Positions 26,113 through 37,709 of a stretch of 64,000 nt of DNA are shown piece after piece. The translations under genes and the position numbers were made by a program. The stretch spans positions 2,418,001-2,482,000 of the forward strand of contig NC_021172.1 in the NCBI RefSeq assembly GCF_000230975.2, read 5' to 3'. Every line of letters starts with the position of its first letter. Within the stretch, counting starts at the first letter, position 1. Under the pieces are notes generated by a model. It was not told the origin of the DNA. It made no database searches and was given only the letters and a program-made list of their open reading frames with translations. This DNA comes from Hyphomicrobium denitrificans 1NES1. Lineage in GTDB: Bacteria > Pseudomonadota > Alphaproteobacteria > Rhizobiales > Hyphomicrobiaceae.

Positions 26113-29100
26113 TCAGCCCTTCTTTTCACGAATGAGGTTGGCGATGAATTTCGCGATTTCTGCCGGCGTGCCGGTCAGCATTTCGGCTTTCGACTGCGCG
26201 GGGATGTACATCCGCTTGACGACGTAGCCGCCGCTGCCGTCGACGACGCCGGCGCCGTCGACGACGACGAGCGGCTTCTGTTTCGCCTGCTTGACCATCT
26301 TCATGGTCGCGAAGCGCGGCGTGTTGATGCCCGTCTGAATGGCGACGACGGCGGGCGCCTTGAGATCGAAATTATGCCGCAGGCCGCCTTCGAGCTCGCG
26401 CGTCAGCTTCAGCGGACCCTTGCCGTCCCACTCGAATCCGACGACGACGGCGGCGTGCGGGAGCCCGAGAATGCGCGCCAGTGCCGTGCCCGTAGCGCCG
26501 TGCGCCTGATCGCCCGATTGCACGCCGGAGAAGATGAGATCGGGATCCTCCGCCTTGGCGACACCGGCAATGGCCCGCGCAATGGTGATGGGATCGGCAT
26601 TGGCCAGGGACTCGTCCCAGATCCTGACGGCGCGATGCGCGCCTTTCGCCAGGGCTTTGAGCAACGAGGCATCGGCATCGCCATCGCCGACGGTGACCGC
26701 CACGACCTCGCCGCCTCCCATTTTTTCGACGCAGCGCAGAGCTTCCTCAAGGGCCGCGTCGTCCCACTCGTTGAGAGAGAACTCCATGAACTCGCGCCGC
26801 ACGTCGCGACCGTCTTCGGTGAAGCCGTATTCGTCACCGAGCTTGGCGACGTTCTTGACCGTGACGAGGATGCGCAGACCGGTCTTCGGCGGCGCCTGGT
26901 AGTTGGCAAAGGTCGCCGGCGTGACGGGCTTCAGCCCATCCCACGAGACAGGCGTAAGTTTCTGCTCGACGGCAGGCGCTGACGGCGCGGCTTCGGCGAT
27001 TTTTGCGTCCTGTTTCGGCGCGACGTCGGCCGGGGCCTGCTCTTTTTGGACCGGCGCGGCGGCGGCCGGGACGGACTGCTCGGCAGCCGCCGGTGGAGCC
27101 AGAGCCGCAGGGGCCGCAACAGCCGGGAGACTCGCGAGGCGCGCCTTCAGCACCGCATCGAGCTTCGCGGCGACCGCGTCCGAAATATGCGTGGCGATCG
27201 CGTTGACGAGGCGGTCCGCGAGCGGCGGCAGATCCTGCAGCTTGAGCGACTTCAGCTCGATGGCTTCGGCGACGAGCTCGGCCAGATCCTGGACGACAAA
27301 ATCCTTCTCGTGCCCGCCGGTCTTCCGAGCATCTTCAAACATGGTCAAGTCCTTTGGACAGCAGGTGACGAAGATATCGATGTCGAGCGCCGCCGCTTCG
27401 TGCACGCGGTTCTCGGAGGGCTTCTGCGTGCCGGGCGTATCGGGGATCCAGATGCGCCCGCCGCCGGCGCCGCAGCAGAATGAGTTGTCGCGATTGCGCG
27501 GCATTTCGATCAGCTCGCAGCCAATCAGCTCCAGCACCTTGCGCGGCGCATCGTAGCCGCCGTTCAAGCGGCCGAGATGGCACGGGTCGTGGAAGGTGAC
27601 GCGCTTGTTGAGCGGCGTCCTGACCTTGAGCCGGCCGCTGCCGAGCAGGTCGGCAAGGACGCTCGAATAGTGCTCGATCGGCGCCACCTTGCCGAACGCG
27701 GGATATTCGTTCTTGATCGTGTTGTAGCTGTGCGGATCGGTCGTAATGATGCGTTTGAACGGCTTGGCCGCCTGCATCTGTTCGATGTTGTGGGTGGCGA
27801 GTTCCTCGTAGAGCCCTTCTTCCCCGACGCGCCGCACGTCATTGCCCGCAGTCTTCTCGCCCTCATGCAGCAGCGCGAAGTCTTCCCGCGCCGCCTTGAG
27901 GATCCGCGCGACGGTCTGGCTGACCTTCTGGTTGCGCGGATCGAACGAGGCGTAGTCGCCGACGAACCATAGCGTATCGGCGGCATCCTCGCGGATGTCC
28001 TTGACGCGGAATTCGAGCGCCTTCGTCCACTGCGAGCGCTTGCGCGAATTTTCGCCGAAGCTGTTTCCGGTGTCGCCGATCTGGATGATCGTATTGCGCA
28101 GCAAGGGGTCCATCGTGCCTTGCTCGACCAGGTGCCGGCGCATGCGCACGATCAACGACGGATGCTCGATGCCCACCGGGCAGATTTCCTGACAGGCGCC
28201 GCACGTCCGGCAGGCCCAAAGCGTTTCGGGCGCAATGACGCCGCCGACAAGGTCGATCGCCGAGGTCGGGCAGCCTCGCGCCTCGTCGTTGTATTCGCGG
28301 AGATCGAGGATGAAGTCGCGCGGGCTGAGCGGATATCCGGCCGTGCGCGCCGGACAGGCTTCATGGCAACGGCCGCACTTGGTGCAGGCGTCGAGATGCA
28401 GCATGTCCTTCCATGTAAAGTCGTCGATAGAGGAAATGCCGGCCTTTTCGGCATCCTTCGGCTCGCCCGGCAGAAGCGCCAGGGGCTGCTTGTTGCGGAA
28501 GATCAGCGATCCGACCGCCGCAATGACGTGCTTCGCCTTGTACCAGGGTATCGCGGCCGTGAACGTCAGCGCCAGGATGCCGTGCATCCACCAGTTCGCA
28601 TGCCGGATGGCGGCGGCTGTCTCCTCCGTCAGGCCGGCATTGGTCAGCGTTTTCGAAAGCGCAAAGCCGATCGGCGACCACGCCGCCCACGCCGGCTTAT
28701 CGACGATCAGACCGCAGGCTTCCTGCAAAAAGCCGGTGCACTCGATGATCAGAAGCGTGACGACGAAAATCCAGTCTTCGATCCGCCAGCCCTGGGCCAC
28801 GGCGCGAAGCTCCGTTTCGCCCCGGTAGCTGCGCACGTAGTCGAGCTTCCTGGGCCGAATGAACGCGCGGCGAACGATCATGTAGATGAGGCCGAAGATC
28901 AGGGCGAGATGGCCGAGATCCAGCAGCAGGCTCATGATGAGATAGAACTTGCCCTTGACGAAGGTGATGCCCGTCAGAGGTTTGACAATGTCGATTTCGA
29001 GGAAATAGAGCGTCGTCGCGATCGTGCCGAAGAGATAACCGTAGAAAATGCCCTTGTGCGCGAGGCCCGCAGCGAGATCCCGCCTCCGAAGCGTGCGATG

Positions 29101-29343
29101 CGAGAAAATATCCTTGAGGCCGCGGACGACGCGGCCGTAAAGCTCCAGCGGTTCGACAAGCGATTTGCCGCGCGCATATTTTGCGATGTGGGCGTACGCG
29201 CCATACAGGAAGACCAAGATCGATGCCGTGCCGAGCATGTAGAACATGATCAGCTGCTGCGTCGTGATGCCCCAAAATATCTCGCGCGATTCCACCGGAA
29301 TATTCCTATTGATCCATGGCTGCTGCCATGGCCAGTTCCTCAC
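26113..29343 (-). CDS. membrane Fe-S oxidoreductase fused to electron transfer flavoprotein beta subunit
   Basis: This 1076-residue protein should pass electrons from ETF to the membrane, probably to quinone. Order: five or six membrane helices of a NarI/DsrM-like cytochrome b domain (about 28-275); a two-cluster ferredoxin region with C320-x2-C323-x2-C326-x3-C330 and C378-x2-C381-x2-C384-x3-C388; an HdrD/GlpC-like part with CCG motifs (HDPCHLGRLNGG near 585-596, CCGAGGG 623-629, CCPK 661-664); an alanine/proline-rich linker (738-815); then a full EtfB (about 821-1076, from LRILVTVKNV through VGDGDADASLLKALAKGAHRAV and FSGVQSGDQAHGATG). The first half resembles the EtfQO-alternative membrane oxidoreductases found beside etfAB; fusing EtfB to it is unusual. 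The start is GTG 29343 with a weak ribosome site. Confidence 0.9.
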   Translation of the reverse strand: MRNWPWQQPWINRNIPVESREIFWGITTQQLIMFYMLGTASILVFLYGAYAHIAKYARGKSLVEPLELYGRVVRGLKDIFSHRTLRRRDLAAGLAHKGIFYGYLFGTIATTLYFLEIDIVKPLTGITFVKGKFYLIMSLLLDLGHLALIFGLIYMIVRRAFIRPRKLDYVRSYRGETELRAVAQGWRIEDWIFVVTLLIIECTGFLQEACGLIVDKPAWAAWSPIGFALSKTLTNAGLTEETAAAIRHANWWMHGILALTFTAAIPWYKAKHVIAAVGSLIFRNKQPLALLPGEPKDAEKAGISSIDDFTWKDMLHLDACTKCGRCHEACPARTAGYPLSPRDFILDLREYNDEARGCPTSAIDLVGGVIAPETLWACRTCGACQEICPVGIEHPSLIVRMRRHLVEQGTMDPLLRNTIIQIGDTGNSFGENSRKRSQWTKALEFRVKDIREDAADTLWFVGDYASFDPRNQKVSQTVARILKAAREDFALLHEGEKTAGNDVRRVGEEGLYEELATHNIEQMQAAKPFKRIITTDPHSYNTIKNEYPAFGKVAPIEHYSSVLADLLGSGRLKVRTPLNKRVTFHDPCHLGRLNGGYDAPRKVLELIGCELIEMPRNRDNSFCCGAGGGRIWIPDTPGTQKPSENRVHEAAALDIDIFVTCCPKDLTMFEDARKTGGHEKDFVVQDLAELVAEAIELKSLKLQDLPPLADRLVNAIATHISDAVAAKLDAVLKARLASLPAVAAPAALAPPAAAEQSVPAAAAPVQKEQAPADVAPKQDAKIAEAAPSAPAVEQKLTPVSWDGLKPVTPATFANYQAPPKTGLRILVTVKNVAKLGDEYGFTEDGRDVRREFMEFSLNEWDDAALEEALRCVEKMGGGEVVAVTVGDGDADASLLKALAKGAHRAVRIWDESLANADPITIARAIAGVAKAEDPDLIFSGVQSGDQAHGATGTALARILGLPHAAVVVGFEWDGKGPLKLTRELEGGLRHNFDLKAPAVVAIQTGINTPRFATMKMVKQAKQKPLVVVDGAGVVDGSGGYVVKRMYIPAQSKAEMLTGTPAEIAKFIANLIREKKG

Positions 29344-29539
29344 TTCGAATGAATGCTTGCCGCCGCTGACGCGGATCGCCTTCGCGACGTCTCCATCGCC
29401 GTCTGTGTTTTTCGTCGACTTGATCAGATCACAGGGGATGTGCGTCGGCAGAGCCGTCGATGGATGGCGCAGTCACCTGCGCCACGCCAATCTCCGACAG
29501 ACATCAGGGATCTTGCTGTCTTGCACGCTCCGAGATCGA

Positions 29540-29576
29540 GAGCCGTTCGACGTTGCCACTGACGGCGGAACGGCTC
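29540..29576 (-). terminator. intercistronic hairpin between the cupin gene and the Fe-S/EtfB fusion gene
   Basis: Nine-base arms GAGCCGTTC and GAACGGCTC enclose a 19-base loop, just past the stop of the cupin gene. No U-run follows on the minus strand, so it may be a weak or factor-dependent terminator, or an mRNA-end stabiliser that sets different amounts of dmd and etf message. Confidence 0.4.
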
Positions 29577-29582
29577 GGGATG

Positions 29583-29942
29583 TCAGGCGATCCGGATCGC
29601 GAAGATCTTGCGAATTCTCTCTTCGGTTTTCCAGGTGCCGACGAAACCGGCGTCGATCTGGAAGCTGTCGCCGGCCGAGAACTGCGCCGTCTTGCCGGTG
29701 CCGTCCTCCGTCAGCGTCACCTTGCCTTCGAACAGGTGGATCAGTTCGTCGGCCTTGTAGGTGACGTGGTAGGTCCCCGGCATCGCTTCCCAGAAGCCGG
29801 TGAGGAATTTTCCGTCGGCCGTCTTGTTCTCGATCCAGGTTTTCATGGACGGTGTGCCGGCGACCGGCTTCCAGCCGTCGAGGTCGGCGGTGATGGGTGT
29901 CGATTTGGGAGCGGTGTATTTTCCGAATGCGGTGATGGTCAT
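29583..29942 (-). CDS. cupin-domain protein of the dimethylamine operon
   Basis: The product has 119 residues from ATG 29942 (GAGGA nine bases upstream). It is a single cupin_3/DUF861 domain: GKFLTGFWEAMPGTYHVTY, then DELIHLFEGKVTLTEDG (the ELxxxLEGxxxxT pattern), FSAGDSFQIDAGFVGTWKTEE and a closing KIFAIRI strand. The domain is related to ureidoglycolate hydrolase-like and EutQ-like cupins and usually binds a small ligand or no metal. It sits 55 bases after dmd. A role in handling formaldehyde or methylamine, or in protecting the dehydrogenase, is possible but unproven. Confidence 0.8.
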   Translation of the reverse strand: MTITAFGKYTAPKSTPITADLDGWKPVAGTPSMKTWIENKTADGKFLTGFWEAMPGTYHVTYKADELIHLFEGKVTLTEDGTGKTAQFSAGDSFQIDAGFVGTWKTEERIRKIFAIRIA

Positions 29943-29997
29943 CGTCTGATCCTCATTCTTTGATGCGTTTGTCTCTGCGATCGGGAGCGGAGGAGCG

Positions 29998-32211
<2,214 letters not shown>

Positions 32212-32219
32212 TTATGACT

Positions 32220-32243
32220 CCTTGGTTCTCCCGAGAACCAAGG
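32220..32243 (-). promoter_or_regulatory. perfect hairpin that includes the dmd ribosome binding site
   Basis: Arms CCTTGGTTCTC and GAGAACCAAGG are perfect 11-base complements around a two-base spacer. Read on the minus strand, the second arm ends in AAGG of the ribosome site AAGGAG, nine bases before the dmd ATG. As RNA the stem would hide the ribosome site; as DNA the same palindrome could be an operator. Both are inferences from structure. Confidence 0.6.
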
Positions 32244-32766
32244 ATTGGCTATGGCGCGACGCCTTTCGTCTATTGCCACGACCGATTACTCCATAGGGGG
32301 TAGAATCGTGCTGCACGTGCGAAGCGTGCCAAGGCGCACGGTCGGCGTTCTGCTGGCCTAGGACTTCGATCGCCGCCAGTGCTTCGTAGCGGCTCGGCGC
32401 ACACTTACTACCATCTGCGTGAGATGATGGCCGAGACAGAAATGGAGTTGGCCGTCGTAAAAAGAAAGGCCGGCATCATGCCGGCCAGGACATAGTGCAG
32501 ATGTGAGTGTGAGACCAAGCGCTTCCTTGTTTGCCGATTTCCATGACGTTCGCAATACGGCTTCTCCGCAGGCTAAGCAGAGCTTTCGTGATCGCCACGA
32601 TGCGCACGCTGAAACAGGGGCTCCATACTTTTTACGTCTTACGTCAAACGCTGATTCAGGGGCACCTGCTCCCGCTGAGCGGTTCGCCTCTCGCAAGGCA
32701 AACCAAGCACCATTCGAGAGGCCGGAGCCTAGGGGACGGGAAAAGTAGTTGCCAGCAGGAGGTCGG
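32244..32766. other. long intergenic region upstream of dmd
   Basis: Over 500 bases between the dmd leader and the stop of mscL. It should hold the dmd promoter. I see no credible gene, RNA family or repeat in it. Confidence 0.4.
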
Positions 32767-33183
32767 TTATTTTCTGGCGAGCAGATCGCGGATGTCGGTG
32801 AGGATCTTCACTTCCGCACTGGGTTCCGCCGGTTTCTCGACAGCCTTTTCCTTCTTCATCAGCCTGTTCATAGCCTGGATAACCATGAACAGCACGCCCG
32901 CGATGATGAGGAAATTGAGGAGCGCGGTGATGAATGCTCCATAGCCGAGCACGGCTCCTTCCTTTTTGGCGTCCGCATAGGCAACGCCGGTGTGGACTTT
33001 CTCGGAAAGCGGCAAGTAGTAGTTCGAGAAATCGAGGCCGCCTGTCACGGCTCCGATAATCGGCATGATGATGTCGCCCACAAGCGACGACACGATGGCG
33101 CCGAAGGCGACGCCGATAACCACACCGACCGCGAGGTCAACGACATTGCCGCGAAGCACGAATTTCTTGAATTCTTCAAGCAT
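32767..33183 (-). CDS. mscL: large-conductance mechanosensitive channel MscL
   Basis: MscL forms a homopentameric inner-membrane pore that opens under membrane tension and releases solutes on osmotic downshock. The protein has 138 residues from ATG 33183 (AAAGGACGA upstream). Residues 1-12 are the amphipathic N-terminal helix ([12 protein letters not shown]), helix 1 follows with [19 protein letters not shown] (the pore-lining glycine/alanine/valine pattern), then the periplasmic loop and helix 2 (about 76-100, [22 protein letters not shown]). The C-terminal bundle ends [11 protein letters not shown]. All are standard for the family. Confidence 0.95.
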   Translation of the reverse strand: MLEEFKKFVLRGNVVDLAVGVVIGVAFGAIVSSLVGDIIMPIIGAVTGGLDFSNYYLPLSEKVHTGVAYADAKKEGAVLGYGAFITALLNFLIIAGVLFMVIQAMNRLMKKEKAVEKPAEPSAEVKILTDIRDLLARK

Positions 33184-33490
33184 GAGATTCGTCCTTTTGC
33201 CCACGATGAGAAGCGAACATAGATCATGAAGTTGGCCGAAGCCGCAACAGGTATGGCATTCTGGCCGCCGCACGCGTACCGGAATTGATTGGGGCAACCG
33301 AAGGCCGCCCTCGTCCGCTTATGGGTCATCCAGCAGGGGGACCTATAATGGCGATATCCGCCCGGCCACGCCTTAAGGACAAAACGAAACCGTGACCCCG
33401 CCGCAGGCTGATCTTTATAGGGGACTCGGAGCGTCGTATATCCGATCGATACTGTCAGTCGAAAGGCCGATCGATGCGAGTTCGAAGCCT

Positions 33491-34546
33491 ATGAACACTC
33501 CCGCCGTAGCGAAATCTTTTTCTGCCAGCCAATCTGTTGGACAGGCTGAATTTGAGCCTCACGGAGGCGATATTGATACCGTTTCCAAAAGATATCCGAA
33601 CGCACCACGGCCATGGATAGACCTTTCGACCGGAATTAATCCGTTCGCCTATCCAATCCCGCCGCTCCCTGCCGACGTTTGGTCGAGACTTCCTCTGCGG
33701 GAGGAGGATGCTGAACTGCGCTGCAAGGCTGCTCACCGCCATGGTGCCGTCGATCTGGACCACGTGGTCTCAGCGCCGGGGACCCAGTCACTCATACAAG
33801 TCATTCCGCGCCTCAAAGAGCCGACTGACGTTGCGATCATCGGCCCGACCTATCGCGAACACATACGCTGTTGGGCGAGAATGGGTCATGCCGTTCGCGT
33901 AATCGGGGAGCTGGACGAGATCGATAATGCGAACGTTGTCGTAATCGTGAACCCAAATAATCCAACGGGGCGGCATTACGAACCGCGTCAATTGCTGAGT
34001 GTCGCTGAAGACATGGCCCGCAGGCAAGGCCTTCTCCTGGTCGACGAGGCTTTCGCAGATTTTCTTGGAGCCGATCAAAGTCTCGGCCCGCTGCAGCCGC
34101 CTTCAACCATCATTCTAAGATCATTCGGAAAGACCTACGGTCTCGCGGGTCTGCGCCTCGGCTTCGCAATTGCCGAGCCTGGAGTGGCGTCGGTGCTGAG
34201 GTCGTGGATTGGTCCCTGGGCAGTTTCAGGTCCGGCGATCGCTATTGGTTGCCGCGCTCTTGAAGATACCGGCTGGCTGATCAGCGCGCGGGATCGCCTG
34301 GCCAATTGCGCCCGGCGTCTGGATGGGCTGCTAGCGGTTGCGAAATGCAACATTGTTGGGGCTACGCCTCTTTTTCGTCTCGCCGAACATCCGCGAGCGG
34401 AAAGCGTTGCGCATACCCTGGCGCATGCCGGGATTCATGTTCGCCAATTTCCTGATCAGAGAACTTGGTTACGCTTCGGCATTCCGTCCGACGCAGCGTT
34501 GCAGCGCCTGGAAGCTGCGCTCTCGACCTTGCCTGATGCCACATAG
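33491..34546 (+). CDS. cobC: threonine-phosphate decarboxylase, cobalamin synthesis
   Basis: This pyridoxal-phosphate enzyme of fold type I makes (R)-1-amino-2-propanol phosphate, the linker between the corrin ring and the nucleotide loop of B12 (CobC in Pseudomonas naming, CobD in Salmonella). From ATG 33491 it has 351 residues; an open frame from GTG 33392 adds a non-conserved leader. Signs: HGGDI near 25, WIDLSTGINPFAYP (about 42-55), VNPNNPTGR, LLVDEAFADF, and the cofactor lysine in SFGKTYGLAGLRLGF (K214). GINP and HGGD distinguish it from histidinol-phosphate aminotransferase. No riboswitch was found upstream, unlike at bluB. Confidence 0.85.
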   Translation: MNTPAVAKSFSASQSVGQAEFEPHGGDIDTVSKRYPNAPRPWIDLSTGINPFAYPIPPLPADVWSRLPLREEDAELRCKAAHRHGAVDLDHVVSAPGTQSLIQVIPRLKEPTDVAIIGPTYREHIRCWARMGHAVRVIGELDEIDNANVVVIVNPNNPTGRHYEPRQLLSVAEDMARRQGLLLVDEAFADFLGADQSLGPLQPPSTIILRSFGKTYGLAGLRLGFAIAEPGVASVLRSWIGPWAVSGPAIAIGCRALEDTGWLISARDRLANCARRLDGLLAVAKCNIVGATPLFRLAEHPRAESVAHTLAHAGIHVRQFPDQRTWLRFGIPSDAALQRLEAALSTLPDAT

Positions 34547-34776
34547 AAGCAACGGCCGTCGGTTATCGTGATTATTAAAGCAGGCTACGTTCGCAGGAAG
34601 TGGTCTGCAGCCTGGCATACCATAGCGTAACGCGCGAGCACGGTTCGAAAGCCTAGAGGCAAATCTCAGCTACATAGGCAAGCGCAAAAATTTGCTCGCG
34701 CCGGCCGAAGTGGCGCGCTTTCGCAGCCTCGTGTCGAGAGAAACATTTGAAGATGTGGTGAGCCCGTGACCCAACC

Positions 34777-35610
34777 CTAATGGCTTCCCAATTCATGATA
34801 GCGTCTGGGCTCGAAAACAACACTGCTGATCTCGGTCAAAAATTTTTGCTGGAATGCGCGGCTGATCTCCTCGTAACCTTGGGACGGCTGGACGAATGCC
34901 CCTCGCCCGCCGATAACGTGATCTTTGAACCAGTGGTCGAGCGTCGTTTCCACGCCCGGATCGTGCGATAAGGGGCGTAAGCCGAAACCCGGCGCGCGAT
35001 AGGCGCCTGCACCGACCACATCATTCTCTCCGCTTACGATGATTGGCAAGCCGTTGATGGTGACGCCGCGCCGGACAAGGCGATCACGTGCATCATCGAT
35101 AGCCGCCGGTTCTGCGCAGTTGTCGATGCCGTCGCCGGATATATCCAAAATCGTACGCGTAGCAGTGAACGGCAAATCATCGAGCATGCCCCCGTCGACG
35201 ATGCGCATCATGCGCGCCATGCAGGTATATTCGCCTGCGCGATGCGTCTGCCGGCGGATGAGGCCCGAGAACGTCAATGCATTTTGTTCATTGGATATGA
35301 TCTGCCACGGAATTGTCGTTTCCACGCCGTCAGCCCATACGATAAACTGGACTGCGATACGTCCGTAGGGGCCTGAGATAATTGCGTCTGCGACGGCTTT
35401 GTTTTCGAGCGCTTGAGCCATCCCTTCAATTTGAAGGCGATAGCGATCTTTATCGACTGATTGCGAAATATCGACTGCGAGGATCAGGGCAGCGTCGACA
35501 TGGAACGGCTCTGAACTTCGAAGCGCGCCGAACCTGCCGTCGCACAGAATAGCGAGCACCAGCGAAGCGGCTTTGAGAGCGTTCAGCATGAACGATTCGG
35601 TTCGCTTCAT
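34777..35610 (-). CDS. secreted DUF1194 protein, von Willebrand A-like
   Basis: The product has 277 residues from ATG 35610 (a start at 35589 is also possible). The signal peptide spans residues 9-30 or so. The mature region is DUF1194, a von Willebrand factor A-like domain: VDAALILAVDISQSVDKDRY has the MIDAS pattern DxSxS (D, S, S near 47-51), followed by YGRIAVQFIVWA and TRTILDISGDGIDNC. These proteins are exported in many Rhizobiales, with no fixed role. The gene lies after xoxF on the same strand but beyond a strong terminator, so it is probably transcribed separately or weakly by read-through. Confidence 0.8.
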   Translation of the reverse strand: MKRTESFMLNALKAASLVLAILCDGRFGALRSSEPFHVDAALILAVDISQSVDKDRYRLQIEGMAQALENKAVADAIISGPYGRIAVQFIVWADGVETTIPWQIISNEQNALTFSGLIRRQTHRAGEYTCMARMMRIVDGGMLDDLPFTATRTILDISGDGIDNCAEPAAIDDARDRLVRRGVTINGLPIIVSGENDVVGAGAYRAPGFGLRPLSHDPGVETTLDHWFKDHVIGGRGAFVQPSQGYEEISRAFQQKFLTEISSVVFEPRRYHELGSH

Positions 35611-35688
35611 TTCACCATATCTCGCGTAGCGACCAAGCCTCGGATGCCGTCTGAGAAACAATCCGCCTAATTGCTTGTCGGCCTCACA

Positions 35689-35719
35689 TAAAAAAAAGGC
35701 AAGTCCGAAGACCTGCCTT
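35689..35719 (-). terminator. intrinsic terminator after xoxF
   Basis: On the minus strand a ten-base stem with one mismatch (AAGGCAGGTC and GACTTGCCTT, loop TTCG) is followed by eight T residues, 30 bases past the xoxF stop. The UUCG-type loop and T-run make this a strong rho-independent terminator. Confidence 0.85.
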
Positions 35720-35749
35720 CTGAATGAAGCTTGCGTGGCAGTAAAAAGT

Positions 35750-37513
35750 TTAGTTGGAGGCTGTTTTCTTCGGAATCTTGAAGGTCCAAACCATCCCGCC
35801 CTGGTTCAGGTGTTGAACGGTTTTTGCAACTTCACCACCCCAGAGCGGAACTGCACCGCCCCAACCCGATATGACCGAGATCATCTGTTCGCCGTCTTGT
35901 TCCCAGGTGATCGGCGGGGCGACGATGCCCGAGCCGGTATTGAAGTGCCAAAGCTCTTTCCCGTCCTTGGCGTCGACAACTTTAAGATCGCCCTCCGGCG
36001 TTCCGTAGACGACGAGGCCGCCGCCGGTTGTCAGAACGCCGCCCCACAGCGGAGCCTTGTTGTTGATCTGCCAGACGATCTTGCCCGTTGCAGGATCGAC
36101 TGCCTTCAACGCACCGATGTGATCTTCGAAGATCGGTTTGATCGTGAAACCAGCACCGAGATACGCAGCACCCTTCTTGTACGTAACCGGCTCGTTGTGG
36201 ATGTCCATGCCCCACTCATTGGACGGAACATAGAACAGCTTTGTGTCCGGGCTATAAGCCATCGGCTGCTGGTTTTTGCCGCCAAGGAAGCTCGGCACAG
36301 CGAACACCGACTTGCCCTGTTTGCCGTCCTTGGAGTCTTTTGGATCGCCTGGGCGGTTGTCCGCGACGAATTTCGGACGACCGTTCTCATCGAGACCAGT
36401 AGCCCACGTGATCTTCTCGACGAACGGGAAACCACGGATGAATTTTCCGTTCTCACGGTTGAGCACGTAGAAGAACCCGTTGCGGTCTGCGGTCGCGACA
36501 GCCTTGGTGCCATCGAGATCGAACGACACGACTTCGTTCACGCCGTCGAAGTCCCAGCCATCGTTGGGTGTCGTCTGGAAACCCCATTTGATGTTGCCGG
36601 TCTCGGGATCGATCGCAAGTCGCGAGCACGACCAGCGGTTGTCGCCCGGCCGCATGTGGCTGTTCCAGGGCGCAGGGTTGCCTGTGCCGACGAAGATCGT
36701 ATTGGTCTCGGCGTCATAGGTGCCCCCTAGCCACGTCGCGCCGCCACCCGTCTTCCAGAGATCGCCCTTCCAGGTTTCGTTCTTCTTACCCGTCATGGTC
36801 GACTCAGAGCCATTGAGCGTGCCCATATGGCCTTCGATCGTGGGACGCGTCCAGACGAGTTCGCCGTTGTCGGCTTTGCGCGCATCGATGCGGCCGACGA
36901 TACCGAATTCACCGCCAGACACGCCGGTAATGATCAGAGGTCCGAACGTCTTAGTGGGAACGATCAGAGGCGGAGCCGTGTAGGAATAGCCACCCTTGAA
37001 ATCGTCGATTTCCTTCATCCAGACGACCTTGCCGGTCTTCTGATTGAGAGCGACAAGCTTGGCGTCCAGCGTGCCGAAAATCACTTTGTCGCCGATGAGT
37101 GCGGCGCCGCGATTGACGACGTCGCAGCAAGGGAGAATGCCTTCCGGAAGGCGAGCGTCGTATTCCCAGATCTCGTGTCCGGTTTTAGTATCGATCGCCC
37201 ACACGCGGCTGTAAGAGCCGGTGACGTACATGATCCCGTCTTTGACAAGGGCTTGAGATTCCTGGCCGCGCATTTTCTCGCCGCCGAGCGACATTGCCCA
37301 GGCGGGAACCAAGCTCGCGGCGTTGTCTTTATTTATTTCATTGAGTGGGCTGTAGCGTTGCCCCTGACCGCCAAGACCGGCAGTCACGACATCCTGCGTG
37401 GTCTTCGCATCATTGAGAATATCGTCGATTGATACGTCGGCTTGTACAGCCGTCGTTATGCCCAACGACAGTGCAAAGGCACTCGTCGTTGCCAACCATC
37501 TCCAGGTTTTCAT
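35750..37513 (-). CDS. xoxF: lanthanide-dependent PQQ methanol dehydrogenase
   Basis: This 587-residue periplasmic quinoprotein oxidises methanol and passes electrons to a c-type cytochrome. It has a signal peptide (1-25). The eight-bladed propeller carries tryptophan-docking repeats. The vicinal disulfide is C129-C130 (LPCCDVV). PQQ and metal ligands are E203 (GGEFGIVG), N279 (GTGNPAPWN), catalytic D321 and D323 in GWDFDGVNE. The aspartate two residues after the catalytic one is the lanthanide ligand that separates XoxF from calcium-type MxaF, which has alanine there. No mxaF or mxaI gene is present in the window. A strong terminator follows, and a 196-base promoter region precedes it. Confidence 0.95.
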   Translation of the reverse strand: MKTWRWLATTSAFALSLGITTAVQADVSIDDILNDAKTTQDVVTAGLGGQGQRYSPLNEINKDNAASLVPAWAMSLGGEKMRGQESQALVKDGIMYVTGSYSRVWAIDTKTGHEIWEYDARLPEGILPCCDVVNRGAALIGDKVIFGTLDAKLVALNQKTGKVVWMKEIDDFKGGYSYTAPPLIVPTKTFGPLIITGVSGGEFGIVGRIDARKADNGELVWTRPTIEGHMGTLNGSESTMTGKKNETWKGDLWKTGGGATWLGGTYDAETNTIFVGTGNPAPWNSHMRPGDNRWSCSRLAIDPETGNIKWGFQTTPNDGWDFDGVNEVVSFDLDGTKAVATADRNGFFYVLNRENGKFIRGFPFVEKITWATGLDENGRPKFVADNRPGDPKDSKDGKQGKSVFAVPSFLGGKNQQPMAYSPDTKLFYVPSNEWGMDIHNEPVTYKKGAAYLGAGFTIKPIFEDHIGALKAVDPATGKIVWQINNKAPLWGGVLTTGGGLVVYGTPEGDLKVVDAKDGKELWHFNTGSGIVAPPITWEQDGEQMISVISGWGGAVPLWGGEVAKTVQHLNQGGMVWTFKIPKKTASN

Positions 37514-37709
37514 TAAGACCTCCCTTTATGGGTTTGTGTTTCCTCGCAATTTTTATTTGCGTTTCCTTGGTATTTTCCCTCGCACGGGTTGTTATTCGTC
37601 TTCATGTCGGGAATTTCTGGAAAGCGCGGGAAACCTACATTGCTGGCAGGTCAGGAATAGTTGGCAATTGGTCTATTCATCCAAAGTCTAGCGTGTAGTC
37701 GATAGACTA

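Noticed and set aside
28120..29352. 410-codon plus-strand frame opposite the Fe-S/EtfB fusion gene
   Set aside because: Antisense shadow of a high-GC gene with full cofactor motifs on the other strand.
33200..33490. Cobalamin riboswitch before cobC
   Set aside because: No B12 box or core motif could be found in the upstream 290 bases.
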